A stretch of DNA of 64,000 bases from CAWGXG01 sp963826505 (GTDB lineage Bacteria > Chloroflexota > Anaerolineae > Aggregatilineales > Aggregatilineaceae), in contig CAWGXG010000008.1 of assembly GCA_963826505.1 (NCBI GenBank), positions 558,001-622,000 on the forward strand, in the 5' to 3' direction. Each line of letters opens with the position of its first letter. Position 1 is the stretch's first letter. A program made the translations under genes and the position numbers. This document shows, one piece after another, positions 26,938 through 36,211 of this stretch. The notes below the pieces were generated by a model. The model saw nothing but the letters and a program-made list of their open reading frames with translations, did no database searches and was not told the DNA's origin.

Positions 26938-28707
26938 TTATTCCTTGATGCAAATGTGCAGTTCTTCGAGCTGCTTCGGCTCTGCCTCAGACGGCGCGCC
27001 TGCCATCAGATCGGCGGCTTGCTGTGTCTTCGGGAACGCGATGACCTCGCGGATGTTGGGCTGGCCCGCCAGCAGCATGACTAACCGGTCGATGCCGGGA
27101 GCGATCCCGCCGTGGGGCGGCGTGCCGAACTCAAAAGCTTCCAACATGTGACCGAAACGTTCTTTCGCGACTTCAACATCCAGGCCGATCAGACCGAAGA
27201 TCTTCTCTTGCACAGCCCGGTCATGAATTCGGATGCTGCCGCCCGCCAGCTCATAACCGTTGCAGGCCAGATCGTACTGCTGACCGCGCACCTTGCCCGG
27301 CTCGCTCTCGAGCATGGGCAGATCTTCGGCCATCGGCGATGTAAACAGGTGATGGCTGGGGTCCCAACGCTGCTCGTCTTCGTTCCACTCAAACAATGGG
27401 AAATCGATCACCCAGCAGAAAGCCAGCTTCTGCGGATCGGCCAGATTCAGGCGTTCGGCCATCTCGCGTCGCAAGGAGTCCAACACCTGGCACACGATTT
27501 TGGCGGTGTCTGCGACCAGCAGCAGCAGATCGCCGGGTTTGGCGCCCATCCGCTCAACAATCGTGTGCAACTGATCGGCGGTGAAGAATTTGGCGATCGA
27601 TGAGCGCACCGGGCTTTCGGCGTTGTCTTCGACGGCCATCCACGCCAACCCTTTTGCCCCAGCCGATTTGGCGAATTCTTCGAGTTCGCCCAACTGCTTG
27701 CGGCTGTAGCTGCCGCAGCCGGGCACGCAGATACCACGCACCGGGTTGCCCGCTTTGACCGTTTCTGAGAAAGCGCGAAATTCCGACGCGCCCGCGATAT
27801 CGCTGATGTCGACGATTTCGAGACCATAGCGCAGATCGGGTTTATCCGTGCCATAGCGCAGGAGGGCGTCTTTGTAGCTTAGACGCGGGAAGGGCTTGGT
27901 GAGCAGCTCGCGATCGGTGACTTCTTCCACTACACGCGTGAACATATCCTCAACCAGATTGAGGACGTCGTCGCGCTCGACAAAACTCATTTCCATGTCC
28001 AGCTGGGTGAACTCTGGTTGGCGGTCGCCGCGCTGGTCTTCGTCACGGAAGCAGCGCGCAATCTGGAAATAGCGCTCATATCCGGCGACCATCAGCAATT
28101 GTTTGAGCTGTTGCGGGCTTTGGGGCAGGGCGTAGAACTGGCCGGGATGTACACGGCTGGGTACCAAATAATCGCGCGCACCCTCTGGCGTGGTTTTGAA
28201 CAGAATCGGAGTTTCGATTTCCACGAAGCCCTTTTCAGACAGGTAATTGCGGATGAACCGGACCACATTGTGACGCAGAATGATATTGCGCTGCATGTTC
28301 GGCCGCCGCAGATCCATATAGCGATAGCGCATGCGCACGGCTTCGTCGACGCGTTCGTCTTTGTTGATGTAGAAGGGTGGGGTTTTGGCACGATTCAATA
28401 TCTTGACTTCGGTGGCGTCCAGCTCTATGTCGCCCGTGGGCAGATTCGGATTCTCCATGCCCTCTGGTCGCCGGATCACGGTGCCCGTCACCTGCATAAC
28501 CCATTCAACGCGGGCTTCTTTCGCGATCGCGTGTGCGGCTGGGGAAGTCTGTTGATTGATGGTGACTTGAGTGACGCCCCACCGGTCGCGCAAATCCCAA
28601 AATACCAGACCGCCTTGATCTCGCCAACGGTGTACCCATCCGGCCAGCGTCACCTGCTGACCCGCATGCTCGGCTCGGAGTTCACCACAGTTATGCGTCT
28701 TCAACAT
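26938..28707 (-). CDS. aspS: Aspartyl-tRNA synthetase
   Basis: 589 residues, the normal size for bacterial-type AspRS. It has an N-terminal anticodon-binding OB domain (VTLAGWVHRWRDQGGLVFWDLRD), class II motifs (RNIILRHNVVRFIRNYL; FRDEDQRGDRQPEFTQLDMEM) and the inserted GAD domain (residues about 290-420). Motif 3 is GTPPHGGIAPGIDRLVMLL. It charges tRNA-Asp; whether it also charges tRNA-Asn is not decided here. The start at 28707 (MLKTHNCGELRA) is chosen over upstream codons because it fits the family N-terminus and has GGGGAG upstream. Confidence 0.97.
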   Translation of the reverse strand: MLKTHNCGELRAEHAGQQVTLAGWVHRWRDQGGLVFWDLRDRWGVTQVTINQQTSPAAHAIAKEARVEWVMQVTGTVIRRPEGMENPNLPTGDIELDATEVKILNRAKTPPFYINKDERVDEAVRMRYRYMDLRRPNMQRNIILRHNVVRFIRNYLSEKGFVEIETPILFKTTPEGARDYLVPSRVHPGQFYALPQSPQQLKQLLMVAGYERYFQIARCFRDEDQRGDRQPEFTQLDMEMSFVERDDVLNLVEDMFTRVVEEVTDRELLTKPFPRLSYKDALLRYGTDKPDLRYGLEIVDISDIAGASEFRAFSETVKAGNPVRGICVPGCGSYSRKQLGELEEFAKSAGAKGLAWMAVEDNAESPVRSSIAKFFTADQLHTIVERMGAKPGDLLLLVADTAKIVCQVLDSLRREMAERLNLADPQKLAFCWVIDFPLFEWNEDEQRWDPSHHLFTSPMAEDLPMLESEPGKVRGQQYDLACNGYELAGGSIRIHDRAVQEKIFGLIGLDVEVAKERFGHMLEAFEFGTPPHGGIAPGIDRLVMLLAGQPNIREVIAFPKTQQAADLMAGAPSEAEPKQLEELHICIKE

Positions 28708-28885
28708 AGGAGCGTCTCCCCCGTTCGGACATAAAACAGCAAGCGCACGACGAGTGCGCGTCTGTGAGCATAGTTCGCTGGAAACAGGCCAGGAGATTAA
28801 CACACTCCACTGCTTACAGGCAAGCCCTCAAAATGAAAAGCGGGCGAAATTGGGGCCAAGACGCTTGTCCCGATCGCTAACTCGT

Positions 28886-28914
28886 TTTACACTTAGACTA
28901 TGTTTCATTAAGAT
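28886..28914 (+). promoter_or_regulatory. Possible promoter for the CpaF-like gene
   Basis: TTTACA (28886-28891) and TAAGAT (28909-28914) are spaced by 17 bases, 53 bases before the start codon. This is only a consensus-type match. Confidence 0.35.
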
Positions 28915-28967
28915 TTGCCCGTTCGCTGCATGATCGTTTCGCAGCGAGATTTTTACAGGATGGTCTT

Positions 28968-30401
28968 ATGGGCTCACGATTATCGCGCCTGAACCGTACG
29001 CAACCTTTTCCCGACAAATCTCAGTCTGAGGTATCGGCTCCGCCAGCATCTCAGGGTGATGCACTGGCCCCTATGGCCGCCGCCATTTCAGAAGGCCCTG
29101 AAAAGAGGCGCACCTCGCCCCGTGTCGCTGCTCTTCGCAAGCAGTTGAGAGTAAAACTCGTCTCGACACCAGACGAATTTGATGATATGGAGAGTACCAA
29201 CCCGGAGCACCAGCAAATCATTCGGGATCGCTTGAAGATTGTGATTGAACGCGCGCGCGTGGCCTTGTCGCCGGATGAGCTGGCGGAGTTGGAACAGGCT
29301 TTGATCGATGACCTGTTGGGGTTCGGTGCGGTTGAGCCGTTGGTGCTCAACAGGAACATCACTGAGATAATGGTGAACGGCCCGGACCTTATCTTTGCCG
29401 AATATAAAGGCAAATTGGTAGAGACCGAGCACGTGTTTGATGATGACGATCATATCCTGTGGACAGCGCAACGCATTGTGCGCCCGCTCCAGCGAGAAAT
29501 CGACCGCAAGCATCCTATGGTGGATGCCCGTTTGCCGGATGGCTCGCGCGTCCATGTGGTGATCCCTCCCTCGGCCCTGAACGGCCCGACGATCACGATC
29601 CGTAAGTTTCCTGACAAGCGATTGACGGTCGAGAACTTGATTGAATGGGGATCGCTCACGCCAGAAGTGGCTGAGTTTTTGCAGGCATGCGTGGTCGCCC
29701 GGCTCAACGTCGTGGTATCGGGCGGGACGGGATCGGGCAAAACGACGCTGCTGAACGTGCTGTCGTCCTTCATTCCCGAAGATGAACGGATTGTCACCAT
29801 CGAGGATTCGGCTGAGCTGCGGCTGGCGCAGCGTCATGTCGTGCGCCTGGAAACGTGTTCGGTAGTCCCTGGGACAGACGAAGGCCAGCTCGTCATTCGC
29901 GACCTCGTGAAGGGCAGCTTGCGCATGCGCCCCGACCGGATCGTCGTCGGTGAATGCCGGTCAGGCGAAGCGTTGGATATGTTGCAGGCGATGAACACCG
30001 GCCACGATGGTTCGCTGACTACGATCCATGCGAATACACCGCGTGACTGTATCGCGCGCCTGGAAACTCTGACGCTGATGGCCGGTATGGATTTGCCCGT
30101 ATCGATCGTGCGCCGGCAGATTGCCAGCGCGATCCAGTTGATTGTCCAGGTTGGCCGTCTGAAGGATGGCACACGCAAGATCGTCCAGGTCACCGAATTG
30201 CAGGGCATGGAAGGTGAGCAGGTAGTGTTGCAGGACATCTTCGTATACCAGACGCCCGATTATAAAGGCATGGGCCCTAGCCATGCGGGCGGTGGAATGT
30301 TGATCCCGACCGGGCTGCGCCCCAGCTTCATGGTGCGCATCGAGGAATTTGGATTCAAGCTGGCCGGTCGTATCTTTGGAGCAGGACGTACCTTCGGCTA
30401 A
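28968..30401 (+). CDS. CpaF/TadA-type secretion ATPase
   Basis: 477 residues. A variable N-terminus (about 1-70) is followed by the type II/IV secretion ATPase core: the Walker A loop VVSGGTGSGKTTLLN, an Asp box (RIVTIEDSAELRL) and Walker B (MRPDRIVVGECRSGEALDML). The His box follows as GSLTTIHANTPRDC. The QRHVVRLE and MNTGHDG blocks place it in the CpaF/TadA branch that powers Tad/Flp pili. No other tad, flp or prepilin peptidase genes are near, so its partners must be elsewhere. A strong terminator follows at 30426-30462. Confidence 0.93.
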   Translation: MGSRLSRLNRTQPFPDKSQSEVSAPPASQGDALAPMAAAISEGPEKRRTSPRVAALRKQLRVKLVSTPDEFDDMESTNPEHQQIIRDRLKIVIERARVALSPDELAELEQALIDDLLGFGAVEPLVLNRNITEIMVNGPDLIFAEYKGKLVETEHVFDDDDHILWTAQRIVRPLQREIDRKHPMVDARLPDGSRVHVVIPPSALNGPTITIRKFPDKRLTVENLIEWGSLTPEVAEFLQACVVARLNVVVSGGTGSGKTTLLNVLSSFIPEDERIVTIEDSAELRLAQRHVVRLETCSVVPGTDEGQLVIRDLVKGSLRMRPDRIVVGECRSGEALDMLQAMNTGHDGSLTTIHANTPRDCIARLETLTLMAGMDLPVSIVRRQIASAIQLIVQVGRLKDGTRKIVQVTELQGMEGEQVVLQDIFVYQTPDYKGMGPSHAGGGMLIPTGLRPSFMVRIEEFGFKLAGRIFGAGRTFG

Positions 30402-30425
30402 ACTCATCGCATTCCACATGCGAAG

Positions 30426-30462
30426 AAACACACCCCGGTCATTGTCCGACTGGGGTGTGTTT
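30426..30462 (+). terminator. Strong terminator after the CpaF-like gene
   Basis: A 15-bp stem (30426-30440 with 30448-30462, one G-T pair), a 7-base loop and a T-rich tail (TTTGTGTT). Confidence 0.85.
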
Positions 30463-30562
30463 GTGTTAAGTTTGGAATCAGCGCCATCGGCAGATCGCCG
30501 ATGGCGAATTCCATCGGGAGCGGCGCCCGATCCCAGCAGAAAATGACGTGAACGGAAAACGA

Positions 30563-31777
30563 ATGGCAAAGTCAGAGAAAATTCAGGAAGAACATCGCGC
30601 GGCTACCGGGGTACCCGAGCTAACAGACGCGGAGCTTCGCCGCTACAGCCGTCACCTCATGCTGCCGCAAGTCGGTGAGGATGGGCAGCGCAAGCTGAAG
30701 GCGGCCAGCGCGTTAGTCGTCGGTACGGGCGGTTTGGGCAGCCCGATTGCGATGTACCTGGCGGCGGCGGGTATCGGGCGCATCGGTCTGGTCGATTTTG
30801 ACGTGGTAGACGAGTCGAATTTGCAGCGCCAGATTATCCACGGCGAGGACACGATTGGCATTCCGAAAGTGGTTTCCGCAGCGGCCCGTCTACGCCAGAT
30901 CAACCCCCATACAATGATTGACGCATACGATGAAGCGTTGAGCAGCCACAATGCGCTCGATATTCTGGCACCCTATGATGTTATTCTGGACGGCACAGAC
31001 AATTTCCCAACGCGCTACCTGCTCAACGATGCTTCGGCTATGCTGGGTAAGCCGCTGGTCTATGGCAGCCTCTACCGGTTTGAAGGACAGGTCAGCGTTT
31101 TCGATGCAGGGCGGGGGCCGTGTTATCGCTGTTTGCTGCCCGACCCCCCGCCGCCCCATCTGGTGCCCAACTGCGCCGAAGCGGGCGTGCTCGGCGTTTT
31201 ACCAGGCACAATCGGGACCTTGCAGGCGACTGAAGCGCTCAAATTGATTCTCGGCATTGGTGAGCCGTTGATCGGTCGATTGCTGCTGTATGATGCTCTG
31301 GACATGAGCTTCGACCTGATCACACTGCCGAAACGGCCCGATTGCCCGCTGTGCGGGGACACGCCAACCATTACCGAACTGATCGATTATGAGGAGTTCT
31401 GCGGGGTTCCTTCCCGTGACTCGGGTTTGGCTCCGCACCATGATGAGGGTGATCGCGGTATGACACAATGGTCGGTTCAAGAAGTAAACGCATGTTTGGT
31501 CTCTGGCGAAAAAGTCATGCTGGTGGATGTCCGTGAACCGTTCGAGCTTCGGCTGAGTTGGATCGATGGGGCCGTGAATATCCCTATGAGCCAGATGCAA
31601 ACGCGCTGGCAAGAAATCCCGCGCGACCGCCGAGTGATTGTGTTTTGCCACCACGGTGTCCGCAGCCGAAATCTGATAGCTCAGCTTCAGACGTTAGGCT
31701 ACACCAACCTGATAGACATGACCGGCGGGATCGATGCCTGGTCGGTAATGGTCGATCCCGCCGTTCCGCGTTACTGA
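30563..31777 (+). CDS. MoeB/ThiF-type adenylyltransferase fused to rhodanese
   Basis: About 404 residues. Residues about 20-270 are an E1-like adenylyltransferase: RYSRHLMLPQVGEDGQ, the nucleotide loop VVGTGGLGSPIAMYLAAAG and DFDVVDESNLQRQ. It also has the zinc cysteine pairs CYRC and CPLC. Residues about 300-400 are a rhodanese domain with active-site loop VIVFCHHGVRSRN. Such fusions adenylate and then sulfurate the C-terminus of MoaD- or ThiS-like carriers for cofactor sulfur transfer. No moaD, moaE or thiS lies nearby, so the pathway cannot be fixed. The ATG at 30563 is preferred to an in-frame GTG at 30548. Confidence 0.92.
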   Translation: MAKSEKIQEEHRAATGVPELTDAELRRYSRHLMLPQVGEDGQRKLKAASALVVGTGGLGSPIAMYLAAAGIGRIGLVDFDVVDESNLQRQIIHGEDTIGIPKVVSAAARLRQINPHTMIDAYDEALSSHNALDILAPYDVILDGTDNFPTRYLLNDASAMLGKPLVYGSLYRFEGQVSVFDAGRGPCYRCLLPDPPPPHLVPNCAEAGVLGVLPGTIGTLQATEALKLILGIGEPLIGRLLLYDALDMSFDLITLPKRPDCPLCGDTPTITELIDYEEFCGVPSRDSGLAPHHDEGDRGMTQWSVQEVNACLVSGEKVMLVDVREPFELRLSWIDGAVNIPMSQMQTRWQEIPRDRRVIVFCHHGVRSRNLIAQLQTLGYTNLIDMTGGIDAWSVMVDPAVPRY

Positions 31778-31802
31778 AAAAGAATTCGCCTTCGCGTGAG
31801 GG

Positions 31803-34340
31803 CTATTCGTCAAGCGCAGCCCGTGCGTAATCTGCCACGCTTTCTTCACCGATGGGCAGCGTAACCCCCGCCTTGAGCAGCCGTTCCTGCCGCGTCTGGG
31901 CCCGGCTGAGCAGGCGCTGTACCTCGGTATCCTCCGGCAGCAGCTCGTTGGCGGCTTCCAACAGTTGCAGCGAGCGGTGCAGATTGACGGTGTCATCGAT
32001 CAACAGGCGCGCGACGTCCAACAGTGAATGTCCCAGACCCACCGGATTCTTCAATTCAAAGGCGAAGTGGAGTGCCCGCCGGTAATGGATAAGCGCGTGG
32101 TCGCGGTCGCCAATGGATTCCGCCAACAATCCCAGTTTCACAGCCTGTTCGAAGGCGCGTTGCGCATCGTCGTTGGTGCGCGCCAAGGCAAACGCTCGTT
32201 GATGACTGGCCTTGGCCGCTTCGGGTTGATTTTGTTCGGCCTGCGTGTCACCGATCTTGTCCAGCGTGTCGCACGCCAGGTCGGAGCGCGAAAGGCGTTC
32301 GAAAATGGGTATGGTTTGCGTCCAGACTTCTAATGCGGCGTCTGAACGCTGCTGTTCCCAATACACCGAACCCAGTTTATCAAGCGTCAGCCCAATGTCG
32401 AGCCAATCTTCGGTGGGGCGCAGCGCTTCGATCGCCTCCATATAGGCTACCTCAGCTCCGTCCAGGCGACCCAGGGAAAGCTGCAAATCACCCAAAACGA
32501 TCAGCATTTGCCCTTCACGCTGTGGATTGTCAACTTCCTGCGCAAGCTGCAAACCCTTATCGACATAGTTCAGTACATCTTCGTAATTGGCCGATTCGAG
32601 ACTGAGCGCGGCCAATGCCTGGAGCGCCGCCATCTCGTCCTCAATGTTGCCGTTCGCGTGATAACCTTCCAGCGCCTCCGAATATTGCGCGATCGCCGCG
32701 TCCTGATCGCTGTCCGTCACGGGTTGGGGTTCGGGCTGGTCCCCTGGCTGCGGGATGACCATTTCCTCCTGGACGGCGCTGTCTTCTTCTTCGCTAGTCG
32801 GTTTGGCTGCTTCCTCAAGCGGCTTAACATCTTCGTCGGGAAGCGCTTCAGCAGCGCTTTCTACTGGTTCCAACAGGCTTTCCACTTCGGGTAAGGCTGG
32901 AGGCTCTGGCATTGCGGGCGTTGCGCTGGCTTCGGCGGGCAGCGTCTCGGGTTCGGCGGGTTCTTCGGCCGCTGGAATTTCTGCTTCGGCGGGCGCTTCG
33001 GCCTCCGGGCTCTCAGCTTCCGCTGCGGGTTCGGGCGTTTCTTCTCCGGTTGGCGCGACCGGCTCAGGCGCGACAAATCCCAGCAGACCCGCTTGCGCTG
33101 CCGCTGGATGCTCCATAATATGCTTCAACCAATCGTATTCCGGCTGAAAGCCGCACGCGGTGACGAAACTCTGCGCGTTCACGGGCGCCAGCAACTGTAC
33201 CAGGTCGGCCAGCACGTCATTCTTGCCACGTTCCGCGGCATAGCGTCCTGCTGCCAGGACGTTATCCATTTCAGCGGCCAACCGATCGTAGTGCCGGGCA
33301 TCTGCGTTCCTGCGGATGTAGACAGGTAGTCCGTGCAAATGGCGCGCGCGCATGGTGTCGAGGCGCCGCTTGCCGCGTAGGAAGGAGTGCGCGAAACGGC
33401 GAATGAGTTCGTGCGTGACAAAATAGGGTGCGTCCGCCACGCTGCGCTCAACTACCAACCCGCGCGCCACCAGTTCGCGCATTCGTGCGCGAATGGTGTC
33501 GGCAGACGCGCCGGTCACATCGGCCAGCAGTTCCTGACTTGCGCCGCTCCCGAAGGTGGTGCCCAGCAACATCACCATGCCTTGCAGTTCGGGCGACAGC
33601 AGCCGATAGGCGGCCATTACCGTTGCCATGGCGCGGTTGATCTGGCCAGGGGGTAGTTCGGGAACTCGGTCGAGATAGGCGCTGAGATCATCTTCATAGG
33701 CGATGGCAAGGCCCGCGACTTCGATTGAGAACGGGTGGCCACCGACCAAGGCAATCAGGCGCGCAGCGGCCTCGTCGTCTGTGTCCAATAACTCCGGGGC
33801 CAGCTGATCGAGCAGTGTACGTGCGTCGGCTTCGCTGAGCTCCGGCAGTGGAAGCGGAGTCCACGGCCCGGCGGCAATGTGTGAAGTGGTGAGCAGCAGC
33901 GGCACTCCCTCGGCGCATTCGCGTGTGAACTCGCGTGCAGCGGCCAGTTCGACCTCACCATCCAGCACGACTAACGGGAGGTTATCTTCCAAGAGGTGGC
34001 GGACCTGCGTCAACGCCTCATCTCGGCTGTCACTGTCCCAACCCGCCAAACCATAGGCTCGTGCCACCCGGTTGAGCAGGGCCAGCAAGGAGTCGTTAGC
34101 GCTTTCCAGCCATAGTACGCCTCCCGGAAGCTCCGCGTAACCGGCGGCCAGGGTTGCCAGCATAGACGTTTTGCCGATTCCGGGAGGTCCGTATAGCAAT
34201 ACGGCTGTTCTGGCTTTGAGCGCGAGATGAATCGAGTCTTGGTCGGCAGCGCGCCCGATCAAGTGCTCCGGAGCGTGCACAGGCAGATTCTGACCCCCGT
34301 GAATAGGCGCTCCGTGTGGCAGAACAGTTTGTTGGTTCAT
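31803..34340 (-). CDS. STAND-type NTPase with acidic linker and TPR repeats
   Basis: About 845 residues in three parts. Residues about 20-270 are an NTPase with the P-loop LLYGPPGIGKTSMLATLAAG and Walker B LPLVVLDGE. Residues 270-415 are a winged-helix-like and helical region. Residues about 430-555 are a very acidic Pro/Ala/Glu-rich linker. Residues about 560-800 contain at least five TPR-like helical hairpins (for example ALQALAALSLESANYEDVL). There is no signal or membrane segment. The architecture is that of a scaffold-sensor STAND protein, but no effector domain is recognisable, so its output is unknown. ATG at 34340 is chosen over an in-frame GTG 9 bases earlier. It converges with the MoeB-like gene. 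Confidence 0.85.
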   Translation of the reverse strand: MNQQTVLPHGAPIHGGQNLPVHAPEHLIGRAADQDSIHLALKARTAVLLYGPPGIGKTSMLATLAAGYAELPGGVLWLESANDSLLALLNRVARAYGLAGWDSDSRDEALTQVRHLLEDNLPLVVLDGEVELAAAREFTRECAEGVPLLLTTSHIAAGPWTPLPLPELSEADARTLLDQLAPELLDTDDEAAARLIALVGGHPFSIEVAGLAIAYEDDLSAYLDRVPELPPGQINRAMATVMAAYRLLSPELQGMVMLLGTTFGSGASQELLADVTGASADTIRARMRELVARGLVVERSVADAPYFVTHELIRRFAHSFLRGKRRLDTMRARHLHGLPVYIRRNADARHYDRLAAEMDNVLAAGRYAAERGKNDVLADLVQLLAPVNAQSFVTACGFQPEYDWLKHIMEHPAAAQAGLLGFVAPEPVAPTGEETPEPAAEAESPEAEAPAEAEIPAAEEPAEPETLPAEASATPAMPEPPALPEVESLLEPVESAAEALPDEDVKPLEEAAKPTSEEEDSAVQEEMVIPQPGDQPEPQPVTDSDQDAAIAQYSEALEGYHANGNIEDEMAALQALAALSLESANYEDVLNYVDKGLQLAQEVDNPQREGQMLIVLGDLQLSLGRLDGAEVAYMEAIEALRPTEDWLDIGLTLDKLGSVYWEQQRSDAALEVWTQTIPIFERLSRSDLACDTLDKIGDTQAEQNQPEAAKASHQRAFALARTNDDAQRAFEQAVKLGLLAESIGDRDHALIHYRRALHFAFELKNPVGLGHSLLDVARLLIDDTVNLHRSLQLLEAANELLPEDTEVQRLLSRAQTRQERLLKAGVTLPIGEESVADYARAALDE

Positions 34341-34434
34341 GGGCCCCACCAGTCCAGACAGGTATTAATTCGTTTCACGAGAAATTCAGGATGCAGTATA
34401 GCAGAAGGTGGTTTTTGGGACTAGCACGCCAGAG

Positions 34435-34462
34435 AAACAAATACCCGGCACGCGGCCGGGTA
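34435..34462 (-). terminator. Terminator after the Trm112-like gene
   Basis: TACCCGGC (34442-34449) and GCCGGGTA (34455-34462) form an 8-bp stem. On the minus strand it is followed by a U-rich run (TTTGTTT). Confidence 0.75.
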
Positions 34463-34476
34463 ATGTTGCCTGGGCG

Positions 34477-34740
34477 TTAATCGTCTTCAGGCGGCGGCAC
34501 CGGCAGATCTTCGACCGCAACAGCCTTGTACTTCTTGCCGACATCTACCAGCATCACCGGGATGCCATCCCGAATCGGGTACTTGTTACCTGAGTCTTCG
34601 CACACCAGCCAACAGCCGTGGACCAGCTCCAGCCGACCTGGGTCCTCTCCTTTGTCCGTGTAATGTACAGCTTCGGGGCAGCGTAGAATAGCCAGAAGTT
34701 CGGAGTCAAGCGCGTTATCCGGTGCAGCCTTGTCCGCCAT
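34477..34740 (-). CDS. Trm112-like small protein
   Basis: 87 residues. LLAILRCP near residue 15 and the C-terminal NKYPIRDGIPVMLVD are signatures of the Trm112/UPF0434 family, small zinc-ribbon-like partners or activators of methyltransferases. Only three of the usual four cysteines can be seen (RCP, HGCW, LVCED), so zinc binding may be weakened. An acidic tail follows (VPPPEDD). It is transcribed alone, just upstream of the STAND gene on the same strand. Confidence 0.88.
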   Translation of the reverse strand: MADKAAPDNALDSELLAILRCPEAVHYTDKGEDPGRLELVHGCWLVCEDSGNKYPIRDGIPVMLVDVGKKYKAVAVEDLPVPPPEDD

Positions 34741-34887
34741 TGATTCCTCCAGGGGTAAATTTCACTACATCAATGCCAGGAGTATAGCCAGCCGAAAAAA
34801 GACCGTCAAGCGTTCTGGCGGTTGAGTGCTGTTCGCGGGTAGACTTGTGCGTGTATTAGAGGGTTCGAATCGCAGGTAAGAACAGCC

Positions 34888-35658
34888 ATGCCGTTTATTC
34901 CAACTGCCGAGCGGATGTTTTATATCACCGACAAGACTGGCGACGGTTTGCAGTGCCCGCCGCTGCTGTTGATTCATGGAGCGGGGGGATCGCGGCTGGA
35001 CTGGCCGCCAGAATTGCGCAGATTGCCAGGCCCGCGCGTGATCACGGTCGATTTGCCGGGGCACGGGCGGTCGCACGGGCCAGCGCGTTCCGATACACAA
35101 GACTACGCGCGTGACGTGGCGACTTTGCTGGACGCCCTGAGCGTCGAGCGCGCGATTTGGTGCGGGCACAGCATGGGCGGCGCGGTCGCCCTGCAAGCGG
35201 CGCTAACTGCGCCAGACCGCGTGGCGGGTTTGGTGTTGGTCGCTGCGGGCAGCAAACTGCCGGTGGAGCCGTCGCTGCCTGAACGGGCGCTGCGCGATCG
35301 CGAACAAACGGTGCGTTGGATTATCGATACCGCATGGGGAGACGGCGCGCCGCAAGAACTGAAGGCCATTGGGTTGCGGCGAATGTTGGAGGTTCCGCCG
35401 GACGTGCTGCGCGACGATTTCGAGGCGTGCCGGGTGTTCGATGTCCGCGATCGGCTCGACGCAATTGGCGCACCCACATTAGTGATCGGTGCGCGCGACG
35501 ATCGCATGGTAAAGCTCAAATTCAGTCAGACTCTGGCCGACTACATCCCGGAGGCGACCCTGGTGATCGTCGAATCGGCGGGACATATGGTTTTGCTCGA
35601 ACATGCCCAGGACGTTTCCCGGGCGGTGATTCAGTGGGTGGCGGAGCGTGCATGGTGA
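34888..35658 (+). CDS. Alpha/beta-fold hydrolase
   Basis: 256 residues with the complete alpha/beta hydrolase pattern: oxyanion region LLLIHGAGGSRLDW, GHGRSHGP, nucleophile elbow CGHSMGGAV (Ser), acid in VIGARDDRMV and catalytic His in ESAGHMVLLE. It is probably an esterase or related hydrolase of unknown substrate, cytoplasmic. It overlaps the next gene by 7 bases (start inside its last codons), so the two are likely coupled. Confidence 0.92.
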   Translation: MPFIPTAERMFYITDKTGDGLQCPPLLLIHGAGGSRLDWPPELRRLPGPRVITVDLPGHGRSHGPARSDTQDYARDVATLLDALSVERAIWCGHSMGGAVALQAALTAPDRVAGLVLVAAGSKLPVEPSLPERALRDREQTVRWIIDTAWGDGAPQELKAIGLRRMLEVPPDVLRDDFEACRVFDVRDRLDAIGAPTLVIGARDDRMVKLKFSQTLADYIPEATLVIVESAGHMVLLEHAQDVSRAVIQWVAERAW

Positions 35659-36179
35659 ACGTCTTAAATAAGGGGCGAGTCCGGTGGTTGGCAGGTTGGG
35701 CGCTGCGGCGCGGCAGCCGGGTTGTGTTGGGCAACGCGCTGCGCATGGGAGGCAGCCGTGCGGTAGACAGCGCGGTGAGTGCCGCAGTTGACGCGGTCCC
35801 ACATGCCGCCCAACGGTCCTATGTTCAGGTATTCAATGTGTCGCCGCCGGTGACAGTGTATGTTCGAGGGAGTCACTGCCGCGTGACGGTGCGCCGCGCC
35901 ACGGTCGATAAGGTCACGCTCGAAGCCAACCTGTACCGGGCCTTTGGTGTCGAATTGGCGGCGGAACAAGATGACGCCGGGGTGTATATTGTCGCCAAAC
36001 GCAAGCCCGTGGTGGGGACGATGGCGCGGGTCGATTTTACGCTGAGTGTCCCGGCCGACACCGATCTGGCTTTTCATTTGACGCCGGGGGATGTCGTCTT
36101 TGAGTCGCTTGAAGGGATATTTGAAATTCCCGCAGCACAGGTCTTTACTGATCGGGCTGGCGGGTCGTCATTGAAGTAG
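35652..36179 (+). CDS. Uncharacterised protein, DUF4097-like
   Basis: 175 residues. The N-terminal 50 residues are basic and amphipathic (WLAGWALRRGSRVVLGNALR). The rest is a beta-rich segment (SPPVTVYVRGSHCRVTVRR; ARVDFTLSVPADTDLAFHL) reminiscent of the beta-helix repeats of DUF4097 adhesin-like proteins. That link is tentative. It starts at ATG 35652, overlapping the hydrolase gene, and is followed 32 bases later by the mannosidase gene. Confidence 0.7.
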   Translation: MVNVLNKGRVRWLAGWALRRGSRVVLGNALRMGGSRAVDSAVSAAVDAVPHAAQRSYVQVFNVSPPVTVYVRGSHCRVTVRRATVDKVTLEANLYRAFGVELAAEQDDAGVYIVAKRKPVVGTMARVDFTLSVPADTDLAFHLTPGDVVFESLEGIFEIPAAQVFTDRAGGSSLK

Positions 36180-36211
36180 AGTATTTCGCTTACGCCAATG
36201 GAGCCTGACCG

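Noticed and set aside
34850..34880. GGTTCGAATC, resembling the T-loop of a tRNA
   Set aside because: No acceptor stem, D-arm or anticodon arm can be folded upstream. It lies between two protein genes and close to the hydrolase start.
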